Assembly (NCBI GenBank): GCA_964494625.1
Contig: CAZBRT010000002.1
Coordinates: 124,001-188,000, forward strand
Direction of reading: 5' to 3'
Source: UBA2784 sp964494625
GTDB taxonomy: Bacteria > Pseudomonadota > Alphaproteobacteria > Micropepsales > Micropepsaceae
Length of the DNA: 64,000 nt
How positions within the stretch are numbered: position 1 is the stretch's first letter; each line of letters begins with the position of its first letter. This document shows positions 17,713 to 27,275 of the stretch, one piece after another. Made by a program: the position numbers and the translations under genes. A model generated the notes under the pieces. The model saw nothing but the letters and a program-made list of their open reading frames with translations, did not search any database and was not told the DNA's origin.

Positions 17713-18515
17713 GCCTCGGCGCGCTCATCACGGCGCGGCAGGCAGAGCGAACGGTTCTTGCCCTGGCGCATGAAAGTGATGATCTCCATCACCTCAGCAT
17801 TGTTGGCAAAGGTTTCGGCCACATCGTCCATGCGCTCCTGCAGCGTGCCTTCTTCCGCAAAGAGCAGACGGTAGGCCGCGCGCACGTCGTGGATGACTTC
17901 ACGCGAGAAGCCGCGGCGCTTCAGGCCCACAAGGTTGAGCCCGGCCAGATGGGCACGGTTGCCGATGACCGAGCCGAAGGGGATGAGGTCGCCCTCAAGG
18001 CCGGCCATACCGCCTACAAAGGCGTGGCGGCCGATGCGGCTGTATTGATGCACGGCGGAACCACCGCCGAACCAGACATAGTCCGCCACATCCACATGGC
18101 CGCCCAGCATCGTGTTGTTGGCGATGACAATGTGGTTGCCGAGCTTGCAGTCATGCGCGATGTGGCTGCCCGCCATGAACATGCAATTGTCGCCCACGAT
18201 GGTTTCGCCCCGCCCGCTGACGAGGCCTGGATGCATGGTCACATGCTCGCGGATGAGGTTGTTGATTCCGATCACCAGTTTCGTGTCCTCGCCCTTGTAG
18301 GCAAGGCTTTGCGGCGGCTGCCCCAAGGCGGCAAAGGGATGGACAATCGTGTTGTCGCCGATCGTGGTGTTGCCGGTGACACTGTTGTGCGAAACAAGGC
18401 GAACGCCCTTGCCAAGCTTGACCTTCGCGCCGACGACACAGAAGGGGCCGACCTCGGCCCCGTCGCCCAGAATGGCGCCGTCTTCGACGATTGCAGTGGG
18501 GTGGACTTTTGCCAT
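17709..18515 (-). CDS. lpxA: UDP-N-acetylglucosamine O-acyltransferase
   Basis: LpxA adds the first acyl chain in lipid A synthesis from acyl-ACP. The 268-residue protein has the left-handed parallel beta-helix hexapeptide pattern (GDGAEVGPFCVVGAKVKLG) and the catalytic His121 in IAHD. A C-terminal helical domain carries VGLKRRGFS. The ATG at 18515 begins AKVHPTAIVEDGA, the usual N-terminus, and overlaps the fabZ stop by one base. The upstream in-frame extension lies inside fabZ and was rejected. Confidence 0.96.
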   Translation of the reverse strand: MAKVHPTAIVEDGAILGDGAEVGPFCVVGAKVKLGKGVRLVSHNSVTGNTTIGDNTIVHPFAALGQPPQSLAYKGEDTKLVIGINNLIREHVTMHPGLVSGRGETIVGDNCMFMAGSHIAHDCKLGNHIVIANNTMLGGHVDVADYVWFGGGSAVHQYSRIGRHAFVGGMAGLEGDLIPFGSVIGNRAHLAGLNLVGLKRRGFSREVIHDVRAAYRLLFAEEGTLQERMDDVAETFANNAEVMEIITFMRQGKNRSLCLPRRDERAEA

Positions 18516-18991
18516 CAGCTCTTTCCGGTCTTGCGATCCGGCTCCATCAGCATTGCGCCAAACTCGGCTTCCGCACACAAGATATCGCCCACCCACGCCT
18601 CACCGGCAAACTGCCAGACGGGCGGCCGCTTGCGGCGCGTCGAGACCTTAAGGTGCATTGTATCACCCGGCACGACGGGTTTGCGGAAGCGGGCTTTGTC
18701 CAACGTGATGAAGAAGACGAGCTTGTTGCGATCTTCGGGTCCCTGACCTGCAATCGCCATGGCGCCCGCCGCCTGCGCCATCGCCTCAATGATCATGACG
18801 CCAGGCATAATCGGCTGCCCGGGGAAGTGGCCCTGCAGGAACGGTTCTTCCGGCCGCACGGTCTTGACGCCGGTTGCACTGACACCCGGCACAACGTCGA
18901 TCAGGGCATCCACCAGCAGCATTGGCGGGCGATGCGGCAAGAGCTCCATGAGACCCTGCGTGTCATACTCCCGGCGCGATTCCTCGGTCAT
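18515..18991 (-). CDS. fabZ: 3-hydroxyacyl-ACP dehydratase FabZ
   Basis: FabZ dehydrates 3-hydroxyacyl-ACP in fatty-acid elongation and competes with LpxA/LpxD for the hydroxyacyl pool. The 158-residue hot-dog protein has His55 in QGHFPGQPIMPG and Glu69 in MIIEAMAQ, and LLPHRPPMLLVD near its N-terminus. The ATG at 18991 overlaps the lpxD stop by 4 bases. Context between lpxD and lpxA is typical. Confidence 0.96.
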   Translation of the reverse strand: MTEESRREYDTQGLMELLPHRPPMLLVDALIDVVPGVSATGVKTVRPEEPFLQGHFPGQPIMPGVMIIEAMAQAAGAMAIAGQGPEDRNKLVFFITLDKARFRKPVVPGDTMHLKVSTRRKRPPVWQFAGEAWVGDILCAEAEFGAMLMEPDRKTGKS

Positions 18992-20016
18992 GAGCCCTCG
19001 ATCTCGCCCTTCGAGACCTTGCGCATGAAACGCACGGTGCGCAGGAAATCGCGGATCGGAATGGCCGGAATGCCGCAATAGTCGATCCCGCCCTCCAGAT
19101 CGGTTTGAGCCATGCTGCCTCCGGCGATGCGGGCCGCCGGTCCGACTTTCATATGGGGGCCAAGCCCCGCCTGTCCGCCCATCGCCACGTAGTCACCGAT
19201 GATGGTCGATCCCGCAACCGCCGCTTGGGCCGCCATCAGGACATGCCGCCCGATGATGTCGTTGTGGGCGATATGCACCAGATTGTCGAACTTCGTGCCT
19301 TCACCAATGACCGTGTCGCCCAATGCGCCCCGGTCGATGGTGCAATTGGCGCCGATCTCGACATTGTCCTGCACGATCACGCGTCCCAGCTGGGGCACTT
19401 TGAGGTGGCCAGCGGGACCGGAATTGAAGCCAAACCCGTCCTGACCGATGCGCGCACCTGCGTGCACGATGACGCCATCGCCGAGATAGGCGGCGACGAT
19501 GGAAACGTTGGAACCGATGAAGCAGTCACGACCGATGGCTACGCCTCGCCCGATGACCGAATTTGCCCCGACATGCGTGCCCGGCCCGATTTCCGCATCC
19601 GGCCCGATCACGACGCCGGGCTCCAGCGTTACGCCGATGGCGATATGGGCCGATGGATCAACCGCCGCATTGGGATTGGCCCCAAGGGCATGCATGGCGC
19701 GCGGATAGAAAAAATGCGCGACGCGCGAGAACGCGGCAGACGGATCCTTGGCCTCCAGGACCGGCGCCCGCTCGCGCAAGGTGGCGGCCAGTTCCGGCTG
19801 GCAGATAATCGCTGCCGCCTTGAAGGGTCCAGCCCGGTTGAGCGCGGGCTTGTTGGCAACAAAGGTGATGGCGAAAGGGTGCGAAGCGTCGATCGAGGCT
19901 ACGTCATGGATGACGATCCCGGCGGCGTCCGTATCTGGCGCGGCGGTTCCGCCTGCGCGCGCAAGCTCCTCCAGCCGATACGGGCCCGTGTTGTCAAAGA
20001 ACCTCGGATCGGCCAT
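18988..20016 (-). CDS. lpxD: UDP-3-O-acylglucosamine N-acyltransferase
   Basis: LpxD adds the N-linked hydroxyacyl chain in lipid A synthesis. The 342-residue protein has an N-terminal uridine-binding domain (starting MADPRFFDNTGPY) and a beta-helix of hexapeptide repeats. The catalytic histidine region is NLVHIAHNDIIG, and GQDGFGFNSGPAGHLK is an LpxD signature. A C-terminal helix (RDFLRTVRFMRKV) closes it. It lies 49 bases after ompH in the envelope-assembly run. Confidence 0.96.
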   Translation of the reverse strand: MADPRFFDNTGPYRLEELARAGGTAAPDTDAAGIVIHDVASIDASHPFAITFVANKPALNRAGPFKAAAIICQPELAATLRERAPVLEAKDPSAAFSRVAHFFYPRAMHALGANPNAAVDPSAHIAIGVTLEPGVVIGPDAEIGPGTHVGANSVIGRGVAIGRDCFIGSNVSIVAAYLGDGVIVHAGARIGQDGFGFNSGPAGHLKVPQLGRVIVQDNVEIGANCTIDRGALGDTVIGEGTKFDNLVHIAHNDIIGRHVLMAAQAAVAGSTIIGDYVAMGGQAGLGPHMKVGPAARIAGGSMAQTDLEGGIDYCGIPAIPIRDFLRTVRFMRKVSKGEIEGS

Positions 20017-20065
20017 GGCGTCGTCGTCTCTTCGGGTGGATCGCGGTCCCGTCCGGAGGGGGGCT

Positions 20066-20737
20066 TTACTGCCCCTGTCCGCCCTCGCCGGGAGCGGGTG
20101 CAACCGGTTCAACCTTGACCGCTGGCAGAACCAGATCAAGGCGCTGCACGGCTACAGCCGTTGAATCGATCTCGACCGAGCCCAGGATAACCGACGAGCG
20201 GTCCAGCATCAGGTTGCCGCCGCGCTCGACCATGATCTGCTGAAGGATTGGCCCCAGCGCCTGTTCGATCAACGCACGCGCCTTGTTGATGCCATTCTGG
20301 ATGGCGGCCTGACGCTCCTGCACGGCCTTCTGCAACTGCTCCTGACGACGGCGCAGCTCAGCCTCGCGTGACTGGCGGGCCTGGGGCGAAAGGGCCGCGG
20401 CCTGCTGCTGCAGGGCCTGGGCGTCCTCACGCAGGCGGCGTTCTTCCTCTCCGAACTCGGTCTCCATCGCCTTGCCCAGCTCTTCAACCTGGCGAAGCAT
20501 GTCCTGCCCGGCCTTCGACTGGCGCAGGATCGCCTGCCGGTCGACCACGAGCACGACGGCGGCGGGCGCCTGCCCTGTCACGCCACTGCCTGCGGTGGGT
20601 GCGGGGCCGTCCTGCTGGGCTGTGGTCGGGGCGCCGATCACAAGGATCGCTGCGACCATCGCGGCAATGCCGAAACCGACTGCAATTCCACCGAGGGCAC
20701 GTTTCGTCATGACATTCATCTTCAGGGCATTCGTCAT
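20066..20737 (-). CDS. OmpH/Skp-family periplasmic chaperone
   Basis: This Skp-like protein is expected to hold unfolded outer-membrane proteins for BamA. It has 223 residues from the ATG at 20737; in-frame ATGs at 20719 and 20710 are equally possible and no clear ribosome site decides. A hydrophobic signal/anchor segment (about 10-35) is followed by VVLVVDRQAILRQSKAG and a long Gln/Glu/Arg-rich coiled coil (EEERRLREDAQALQQQAA). The Pro-rich tail ends GEGGQGQ. It is directly downstream of bamA, the normal context. A run of nine G at 20749-20757 sits just upstream. Confidence 0.88.
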   Translation of the reverse strand: MTNALKMNVMTKRALGGIAVGFGIAAMVAAILVIGAPTTAQQDGPAPTAGSGVTGQAPAAVVLVVDRQAILRQSKAGQDMLRQVEELGKAMETEFGEEERRLREDAQALQQQAAALSPQARQSREAELRRRQEQLQKAVQERQAAIQNGINKARALIEQALGPILQQIMVERGGNLMLDRSSVILGSVEIDSTAVAVQRLDLVLPAVKVEPVAPAPGEGGQGQ

Positions 20738-20771
20738 CGGAGGGAGGTGGGGGGGGGTGGTCTCTTGAACA

Positions 20772-23147
20772 TCAGAACTGGGTGCCCGCACTGAAGCGGA
20801 AGCCTTCCGTCACATCGTAATCCGTTTTCAGGATCGCGTTGGCGAAATCAAGGCGAATGCGGCCGAAGGGTGAATCCCAGAAGACGGAGATGCCCGCCGC
20901 CAGGCGCAAATCCAGGTCATCTTCGACGCAGGTAATGGCCGAACACCCATCTGCCCCGTCAACGATGCCAACCGTGCCGAAATCGACGAAGGCCGCTGTT
21001 TCGATGCCGAATTCCTCAGGCAGATAATTCGGGAAGGTCAACTCAAACGTGCTGATGGCATAGAACTGGCCACCCACAGCGTCCTGGGACAATGACGCCG
21101 TATCGCGCGGGCCGACACCGGAGTTCTCGAAGCCGCGGAACGAGGCACCACCCTTGAAGAAGCGGTCGTTGATGCGGACACCGTCGATGAACCCGCCATC
21201 ACTGGCAAAGTCATCCACATAGCCGACATTGAGTGCCAACGAGGCAATGAACCCATCGTCCCACAAGCGCTGGTAGGCTTTGATGCTCGCCTCAGCGCGG
21301 TAGTAGTAATAGCTGTCGTCCACAAACGTGCAGCCCGTCGTCGGACACGGGAAGACTTCGATGATTTCTTCCACATTCACCGACGACACATCGAGATCAA
21401 ATGAGCCGATGAACCCCGATTTGGGCGTACGCGGATCGTCGCGCGTGTCAAACGAGTAGGTGAAGCCCGCCTGCGCGGTGTAGGACGTGCCTTGCAAGGC
21501 GCGGATCGCATCCGAGGCCGTGGGGTCCGGCTCGATAATGTCGCGACGCGCTGTCAGGCGCATGCCCAAGCGCGTAAACTCGGTCAAGGGGAAGCCGGCA
21601 CGCAAGCCAAGCCCCGTCGACTCCGTTGAGTACGACGACTCGCTGAAATCCGACTCGGTCGAATAGATGTCGACACCGGCGGCAAAGTTGCGGTCGAGGA
21701 AATAGGGGTCGGTAAAGCGGAGATCAATCTGCTGGCGCCTGTCCGACAGGGAAAGTCGCGCCCGCAGATACTGGCCACGGCCCAAGAGGTTCCGTTCGGT
21801 ATAGGAAAGGTCACCCACAAGGCCTTCGGTCGAGGAGAAGCCGAAACCGACTGACAATTCGCCAGTGGACTGCTCTTCAACCGTGACGTTCAAGGTCGTG
21901 CGGTCAGGTGCCGAGCCAGGCTCTTCCGTGATTTCAACGGTCTTGAAGAAGCCAAGGCCGCGGATGCGCGAGCGCGAGCGATCAATCAGCACGCGATTGA
22001 AGGCGTCACCTTCGGCCAGCCTGATTTCACGGCGAATGACGCGATCAAGCGTGCGCGTGTTGCCCACGATGTTGATGCGATCAATGTAAACGCGCGGTCC
22101 CTGCTTGATCTCGAACAAGAGATCGATGGTCTGGGTGTCGCGGTTCCGGCGCACGCGCGGACTGACATCGGCAAAGGCATAGCCGCGCACACCAACGGCG
22201 TAGGTCACGGCATCAATCGACTTGTCGATGAGCTCGGCGTTGTACTCGTCGCCCTCCTCCACAAGGATGAGGGACAGCAACGTATCAGGGTCGATCTCGG
22301 CAAGGCTCGTCTCGACCTCGATCTTGCCGAAGCTGTAGAGCTCGCCCTCTTCCACCGTAAAGGTCACGAAGAAGCCGGAATTGTCGCGCGCAAGTTCCGC
22401 CACCGAGGAGATCACCCGGAAATCGGCATAGCCGTTGCGCAGATAGAAGCGGCGAAGCTGCTCGCGGTCAAAAGCGAGACGGTCCGGGTCGTAGTTGTCG
22501 TTTGACGACAGGAAACGCCACCAGGCGGATTCCGTGGTGGCAATTTCGCCACGGAGTTCGCCGTCCGAATAGACGCTGTTGCCGATGAAGTTGATGCGGG
22601 TCACGCCGGTGGCCGGGCCTTCATTGATCTCGAAAACGAGGTCAACGCGGTTCTGGTCCAGCTCCACGATCTTGGGCTCGACGGTCACGGCAAAATTGCC
22701 GGCGCGGCGATAAAGCTCGACGATGCGCTGGACGTCCGACTGCACTTTCGCCCGCGTGAAGATGAGGCGCGGCTTGAGCTGCACTTCCTTCTCAAGGTCT
22801 TCAACCGACAGCTTGCCGTTGCCCTCGAACGCCACCCGGTTGATCAGGGGGTTTTCGCGGACCTTGACGAGAAGCTCACCGCCATTGGCCGTGATGGTCA
22901 CGTCTGCGAAGAGGCCGGTCGCATAGAGCGCCTTGAGTGAGCGGTCGATGAGCGCATCGTCCATCGCCTCGCCCTCACGGACGGGCATATAGGAACGGAC
23001 TGTCGATCCCTCGATGCGCTGAGTGCCCTCAACGACGATGCGCGTCAGCACGCGCTCGCTGGTGGTGGCAGCATCCGGCGCCGACTGCGCAAGCGCAGGC
23101 ATGGCAGACGCAACAATCAGGAAAAGGCCAAGCGCAATCCGCTTCAT
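20772..23147 (-). CDS. bamA: Outer-membrane protein assembly factor BamA
   Basis: BamA inserts beta-barrel proteins into the outer membrane. The 791-residue precursor begins MKRIALGLFL with a signal peptide cleaved near ALAQ. Five POTRA domains cover about 30-430, followed by a C-terminal barrel. The FRGF motif (GGASFRGFENSG) marks the conserved loop-6 region and the chain ends in Phe (SAGTQF). One predicted surface loop holds a Cys pair (CPTTGC). The ATG at 23147 is chosen because it starts the signal peptide. It lies between rseP and ompH. Confidence 0.97.
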   Translation of the reverse strand: MKRIALGLFLIVASAMPALAQSAPDAATTSERVLTRIVVEGTQRIEGSTVRSYMPVREGEAMDDALIDRSLKALYATGLFADVTITANGGELLVKVRENPLINRVAFEGNGKLSVEDLEKEVQLKPRLIFTRAKVQSDVQRIVELYRRAGNFAVTVEPKIVELDQNRVDLVFEINEGPATGVTRINFIGNSVYSDGELRGEIATTESAWWRFLSSNDNYDPDRLAFDREQLRRFYLRNGYADFRVISSVAELARDNSGFFVTFTVEEGELYSFGKIEVETSLAEIDPDTLLSLILVEEGDEYNAELIDKSIDAVTYAVGVRGYAFADVSPRVRRNRDTQTIDLLFEIKQGPRVYIDRINIVGNTRTLDRVIRREIRLAEGDAFNRVLIDRSRSRIRGLGFFKTVEITEEPGSAPDRTTLNVTVEEQSTGELSVGFGFSSTEGLVGDLSYTERNLLGRGQYLRARLSLSDRRQQIDLRFTDPYFLDRNFAAGVDIYSTESDFSESSYSTESTGLGLRAGFPLTEFTRLGMRLTARRDIIEPDPTASDAIRALQGTSYTAQAGFTYSFDTRDDPRTPKSGFIGSFDLDVSSVNVEEIIEVFPCPTTGCTFVDDSYYYYRAEASIKAYQRLWDDGFIASLALNVGYVDDFASDGGFIDGVRINDRFFKGGASFRGFENSGVGPRDTASLSQDAVGGQFYAISTFELTFPNYLPEEFGIETAAFVDFGTVGIVDGADGCSAITCVEDDLDLRLAAGISVFWDSPFGRIRLDFANAILKTDYDVTEGFRFSAGTQF

Positions 23148-23215
23148 GTCTAACCCTAACACTCGAAACCGGGACCGGATGTGGTTCTTAACGCCTTGAA
23201 CGCGGCTTAGCCCGA

Positions 23216-24373
23216 TCAGAGCAATTTGGCGAGGTCATTGAAGGTCGCAAACACCATGAGCGACCCCACAAGTACCAACCCGATCCGGAAACCGAATTCT
23301 TGCGCCCGCTCCCCCAGCGGCCTGCCGCGAACGGCTTCGAATGCATAATACAGAAGATGGCCGCCGTCGAGCATCGGAATCGGGAAAAGGTTGAACATTC
23401 CGACAGTTACAGAAAGGACAGCCATCAGCTGGATGAGTGACAAAAGGCCAAGATTCGCCGCCACTTCCCCCGATGTGCGGGCAATTCCGACCGGGCCGGA
23501 CAGGTGAGAAGCGTCCTCGCGGCCCACAATCAGCCGCCCGATGAAGGCCAGGGACTGTGAAATAATATCAACATTGGCCTCTACCCCCCGGATGAGGCCG
23601 GATCCGGGATTATGGTGAATCAGGGTCCGATTCCCCTCGCCCACGTCCGGGCGCATGCCGATCCGCCAAACACGGGTCTCGCCACTGACCGGCCCACCCA
23701 TTTCCTCGTAGGCGGGGGTGAGTGAAAGCGTCACGGGCGTGCCGCCGCGATCGACCTCGAATGCCAGCGGATCACCGCCCGACGCCATCACTGCCGCGCG
23801 TATTTCCTCGAACTCGGTCACGGGGTCACCGTCGATCGCCGTGACACGATCACCGGGCGCCACGCCGGCAGCGGCTGCAGGCGAGCCCTCGAGCACCTCG
23901 CCGACGAGCGTGCCGATGCGCGCCTCGCCGTAGATGCTGAAGACAGCCCCGAAAACAAGAATTGCGAAAATGAAATTGGCGATGGGGCCAGCGGCCACGA
24001 TCAGTGATCGCTGGTGGACAGGCTTGAAGTGGAAGCAGCGCGCGTGGTCGGGGTGGTTCTTCACGCTTTCAAGCGCATCAATGTCGGGAGTCGAAGCCGC
24101 AGTCTCATCGCCCCAGAATTTCACATAGCCGCCCAAGGGCACCCAGCTGAACTTCCAGCGCGTGCCGTAGCGGTCATGGAAGCCGAAGACTTCCGGCCCG
24201 AAGCCGATGGAGAATGTCTCTATCCGCGTATCGAAGAAGCGGGCCATCAGGAAATGGCCCATCTCGTGCACAAACACGACAATCGTCAGCACAAGGAGGA
24301 ACGGCAGGATATACGCCATGCCGCCGCCGACGAAATCGCCGACAATGCCCAGTCCGTCACCAATGCCGTCCAT
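23216..24373 (-). CDS. rseP: RIP metalloprotease RseP
   Basis: RseP is an intramembrane zinc protease of the site-2 family that cleaves anti-sigma factors or signal-peptide remnants. The 385-residue protein has the zinc motif HEMGH (36-40) in its first transmembrane helix, one recognisable PDZ domain in the periplasmic loop (about 125-210) and NLFPIPMLDGGH (328-339), which supplies the third zinc ligand. The ATG at 24373 is set 13 bases after the dxr stop. It sits in the usual dxr-rseP-bamA order. Confidence 0.95.
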   Translation of the reverse strand: MDGIGDGLGIVGDFVGGGMAYILPFLLVLTIVVFVHEMGHFLMARFFDTRIETFSIGFGPEVFGFHDRYGTRWKFSWVPLGGYVKFWGDETAASTPDIDALESVKNHPDHARCFHFKPVHQRSLIVAAGPIANFIFAILVFGAVFSIYGEARIGTLVGEVLEGSPAAAAGVAPGDRVTAIDGDPVTEFEEIRAAVMASGGDPLAFEVDRGGTPVTLSLTPAYEEMGGPVSGETRVWRIGMRPDVGEGNRTLIHHNPGSGLIRGVEANVDIISQSLAFIGRLIVGREDASHLSGPVGIARTSGEVAANLGLLSLIQLMAVLSVTVGMFNLFPIPMLDGGHLLYYAFEAVRGRPLGERAQEFGFRIGLVLVGSLMVFATFNDLAKLL

Positions 24374-24386
24374 CACCCATTCCCGT

Positions 24387-25571
24387 CTATTGCGCAGCCA
24401 AAGCGGCGCGGACAAATCCCTGCGCCACACGGCGCGCTTCGGCATCCAGCGCGACGGCTTCGTCCAGCGAAGCAGGCGCGCGGCATTGGCCCATGGCGGC
24501 AAGGCACGCGGCCACGGAATCGGCAATTGCCAGAAAACCGACAGAACGCTCCAGAAACGCCGCAACCGCCACTTCATTGGCGGCATTGAGGATCGTAGGT
24601 GCCCCGCCCCCCGCCTGCAAGGCTTGGCGGGCCAGCGACAGGGCCGGGAACCGCTCAAGATCCGGCGGCTCGAAGGACAATCCGGCCAAGGCCGTCAGAT
24701 CAAGGCGGCGCGCAGGGGAATCGACCCGGCGAGGCCAGCCCAAAGCCACGGCAATCGGCGTGCGCATGTCGGGCGCGCCGGCATGAAGCAGAACCGATCC
24801 ATCGCGCCAGACGACAAAGGCATGGACAAGCGACTGCGGGTGCACGAGCACGTCCAGCCGCTCCGCCTCCAGCCCGAAAAGATGATGCGCCTCAATCAGC
24901 TCCAGGCCCTTGTTCATCAGGGTTGCACTATCAACGGAAATCTTCTGGCCCATCGACCAAGTGGGATGCGCGACCGCCTCGTCCGGCGTCACACGTGCCA
25001 TGCGCTCGCGCGTCATGGTGCGGAAAGGACCACCGGACGCCGTCAGGACGATGCGCTCGACCGCCTCCGGCCAATTGGAATCGAAAAGCTGGAAGATCGC
25101 GCTGTGCTCGCTGTCCACCGGAATGAGGGTGGCGCCGCAGCGGCGCACTTCCTCCATGAAGAATGCGCCCGCTGAAACAAGGCACTCCTTGTTGGCCAGC
25201 GCCAATTTCGCGCCCCGGCGCACGGCCGCAAGGCTTGGCGCAAGCCCTGCGCTGCCGACGATCGCAGCCATTACGCATGGTGCGTCCATCGCGGCCGCAT
25301 CAATGATCGCCTGGGGCCCTGCGCCCGTGCGGATGCCGGTTCCCGCAAGAAGGTCGGCAAGGGCCGCGCCGAGACCCGCATCGGCGACCGCGACGAATTG
25401 CGGCCGGTATTTGCGCGCCTGCGCCGCCAAAAGGTCGATGTTGCGCGCCGCCGTCAACGCGCAGAGGCCGATGTCCTCCTGGCCTGTCGCCTGAAGATGC
25501 GTGACTACCTCCAGCGTCGCGCAGCCGACCGAACCGGTTGATCCGAGGATCGTGAGGTTGCGCTTTGTCAT
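24387..25571 (-). CDS. dxr: 1-deoxy-D-xylulose 5-phosphate reductoisomerase
   Basis: Dxr makes 2-C-methyl-D-erythritol 4-phosphate in the non-mevalonate isoprenoid pathway, using NADPH and a divalent metal. The 394-residue protein starts TKRNLTILGSTGSVG (NADPH loop) and has ANKECLVSAG, PVDSEHSAIFQ (metal ligands), ASGGPFR and MGQKISVDSATLMNKGLE. It overlaps cdsA by 4 bases. Isoprenoid products feed the neighbouring uppS. Confidence 0.97.
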   Translation of the reverse strand: MTKRNLTILGSTGSVGCATLEVVTHLQATGQEDIGLCALTAARNIDLLAAQARKYRPQFVAVADAGLGAALADLLAGTGIRTGAGPQAIIDAAAMDAPCVMAAIVGSAGLAPSLAAVRRGAKLALANKECLVSAGAFFMEEVRRCGATLIPVDSEHSAIFQLFDSNWPEAVERIVLTASGGPFRTMTRERMARVTPDEAVAHPTWSMGQKISVDSATLMNKGLELIEAHHLFGLEAERLDVLVHPQSLVHAFVVWRDGSVLLHAGAPDMRTPIAVALGWPRRVDSPARRLDLTALAGLSFEPPDLERFPALSLARQALQAGGGAPTILNAANEVAVAAFLERSVGFLAIADSVAACLAAMGQCRAPASLDEAVALDAEARRVAQGFVRAALAAQ

Positions 25572-26467
25572 TGCGCCACTGCAAAGCTGAAGGGCGCATC
25601 GGCATAGACGAACTTGACGGCACCATAGGCGAGGCTTGCCGCCATCAGGCTGTCAAGCCGGTCGAGAAATCCGCCATGACCGGGAATGACCGAGCCGGAG
25701 TCCTTCACATGGAAGTGCCGCTTGGCGGCGGATTCAGCAAGGTCACCGATCTGCGCAATCACCGAGAGCGCGAGTGCAGCAGCAATGATGGGCGCCAATT
25801 GCGTGCCAGGCACGACAAGCGCGAAGATGATGGCAGCGATCACAGATGCCGTCAGCGCGCCGCCGACGCCTGCCCATGTTTTCTTTGGACTGAGGCGCGG
25901 CATCAATTTCGGACCGCCGATCCAGGCGCCCGCCAGCATGGCGCACACATCCGTGCTCCACACCGTGAAGAGCAGCCACAAGAGGCTTTCAGCACCAAGG
26001 GCCGAACCCTCGCGCAGCCAGATCAGCGAGACGCTTGGCAGGGCGACATAGACAAATCCGCCAACAGCCCACATGGCGTTGCGCTTTTCGACCATCGCGA
26101 CCAAGGCGGCGAGCGAGGCGCCCAAGGCGACGACCGCAACAGCCATTACGAAGTGACCAAGGGTTGCGAGCACGAGCACAAGGCCAAGCCCCAGCATGCT
26201 CGCCACAAGGGCAGCGTGCCATTTGCCCGGCACTGTCATGCGGTACCATTCGAACAACATCCGGCTTCCCGCCAGCGCAATCCAGGCCGCGAGCACCCAG
26301 CTGCCATAGTACACGACCACCATCGCGATGCCGACCAGCACCAAGGCCGATATCGTGCGCACCCCGAGATTGAGATTGGCAAAGCGCTGGGCAACGCCTG
26401 AATGCGATGAAGCTGGCGCCGGCACATCCGCTTTCGGGTCCGCCTGCCCCCCATCCGGCGCTGTCAC
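25568..26467 (-). CDS. cdsA: Phosphatidate cytidylyltransferase
   Basis: CdsA makes CDP-diacylglycerol for phospholipid synthesis in the inner membrane. The 299-residue protein has about eight hydrophobic helices and the signature near the C-terminus: SPKKTWAGVGG, then IAQIGDLAESAAKRHFHVKD and IPGHGGFLDRLDSL. It starts at GTG 26467, overlapping the uppS stop by 4 bases, and overlaps dxr by 4 bases at its end. Confidence 0.96.
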   Translation of the reverse strand: MTAPDGGQADPKADVPAPASSHSGVAQRFANLNLGVRTISALVLVGIAMVVVYYGSWVLAAWIALAGSRMLFEWYRMTVPGKWHAALVASMLGLGLVLVLATLGHFVMAVAVVALGASLAALVAMVEKRNAMWAVGGFVYVALPSVSLIWLREGSALGAESLLWLLFTVWSTDVCAMLAGAWIGGPKLMPRLSPKKTWAGVGGALTASVIAAIIFALVVPGTQLAPIIAAALALSVIAQIGDLAESAAKRHFHVKDSGSVIPGHGGFLDRLDSLMAASLAYGAVKFVYADAPFSFAVAQ

Positions 26468-27240
26468 GGCTGACGCTCCGGACCATCCGCGCCGAAGCGG
26501 CGGTCACGGCGATGATATTCGCCGAGCGCCGCTTCGAGGGTTGCCTTCGTGAAATCCGGCCACAGCTCGTCGACGAACACGAGTTCGGCATAGGCCGATT
26601 GCCAGATGAGGAAATTCGACAGGCGCTTTTCGCCGCTGGTGCGGATCACCAGATCAGGATGGGGTGCGCCGCTGGTCTGGAGGAATTGCTCGATGGTCGC
26701 GCGCGTGATCGCTTCCGGCGCAAGCCGGCCCTCAGCGACTTCCCGGGCGATGGCGCGCGCGGCATCCACGATCTCGTCCTGGCCGCCATAGTTGAAGGCG
26801 ATCATCAAATTGAGCGCAGTGTTGTCGCGGGTGAGCGCTTCCGCCTTGCTGATGAGATCGACAATATCTCCCGCGACCATCTCGCGGCTGCCGATCACGC
26901 GCACGCGCACGCCCTTGGCATGGAGCTTTTCAAGGTCCTCGTTGATGAAGCGGCGCAGGAGACCCATCAGGCCGTCCACTTCTTCGGCGGGCCGGTTCCA
27001 GTTTTCGGACGAGAACGAGTAGAGGGTGAGCCACTTTATGCCGAGTTCGCCTGCGGCCTGCACAGCATTGCGCACGGCGTTGACGCCTGCGCGATGGCCC
27101 CAGATGCCCGGCATCAATCGCGCTTTGGCCCAGCGGCGGTTGCCGTCCATGATGATAGCGACATGGCGCGGCGGCGCTGGCCTTGCAGCTTGCCCTGGAG
27201 CCTTTGCGCGTTCCACACCTTCGGTCATGGCGCCCTTCAT
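26464..27240 (-). CDS. uppS: Undecaprenyl pyrophosphate synthase
   Basis: UppS extends farnesyl pyrophosphate with isopentenyl units to the C55 lipid carrier for peptidoglycan. The 258-residue cis-prenyltransferase has VAIIMDGNRRWA (catalytic Asp), the SSENW segment and RTSGEKRLSNFL with ELVFVDELWPDF at the C-terminus. Two in-frame ATGs compete: 27240, with AGGA only 3 bases away, and 27228, with GAAGG about 6 bases away. The latter has the better-spaced ribosome site. Confidence 0.95.
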   Translation of the reverse strand: MKGAMTEGVERAKAPGQAARPAPPRHVAIIMDGNRRWAKARLMPGIWGHRAGVNAVRNAVQAAGELGIKWLTLYSFSSENWNRPAEEVDGLMGLLRRFINEDLEKLHAKGVRVRVIGSREMVAGDIVDLISKAEALTRDNTALNLMIAFNYGGQDEIVDAARAIAREVAEGRLAPEAITRATIEQFLQTSGAPHPDLVIRTSGEKRLSNFLIWQSAYAELVFVDELWPDFTKATLEAALGEYHRRDRRFGADGPERQP

Positions 27241-27275
27241 GCGTCCTGAACATGGCCCTTCAAAGGCCGTACCGG

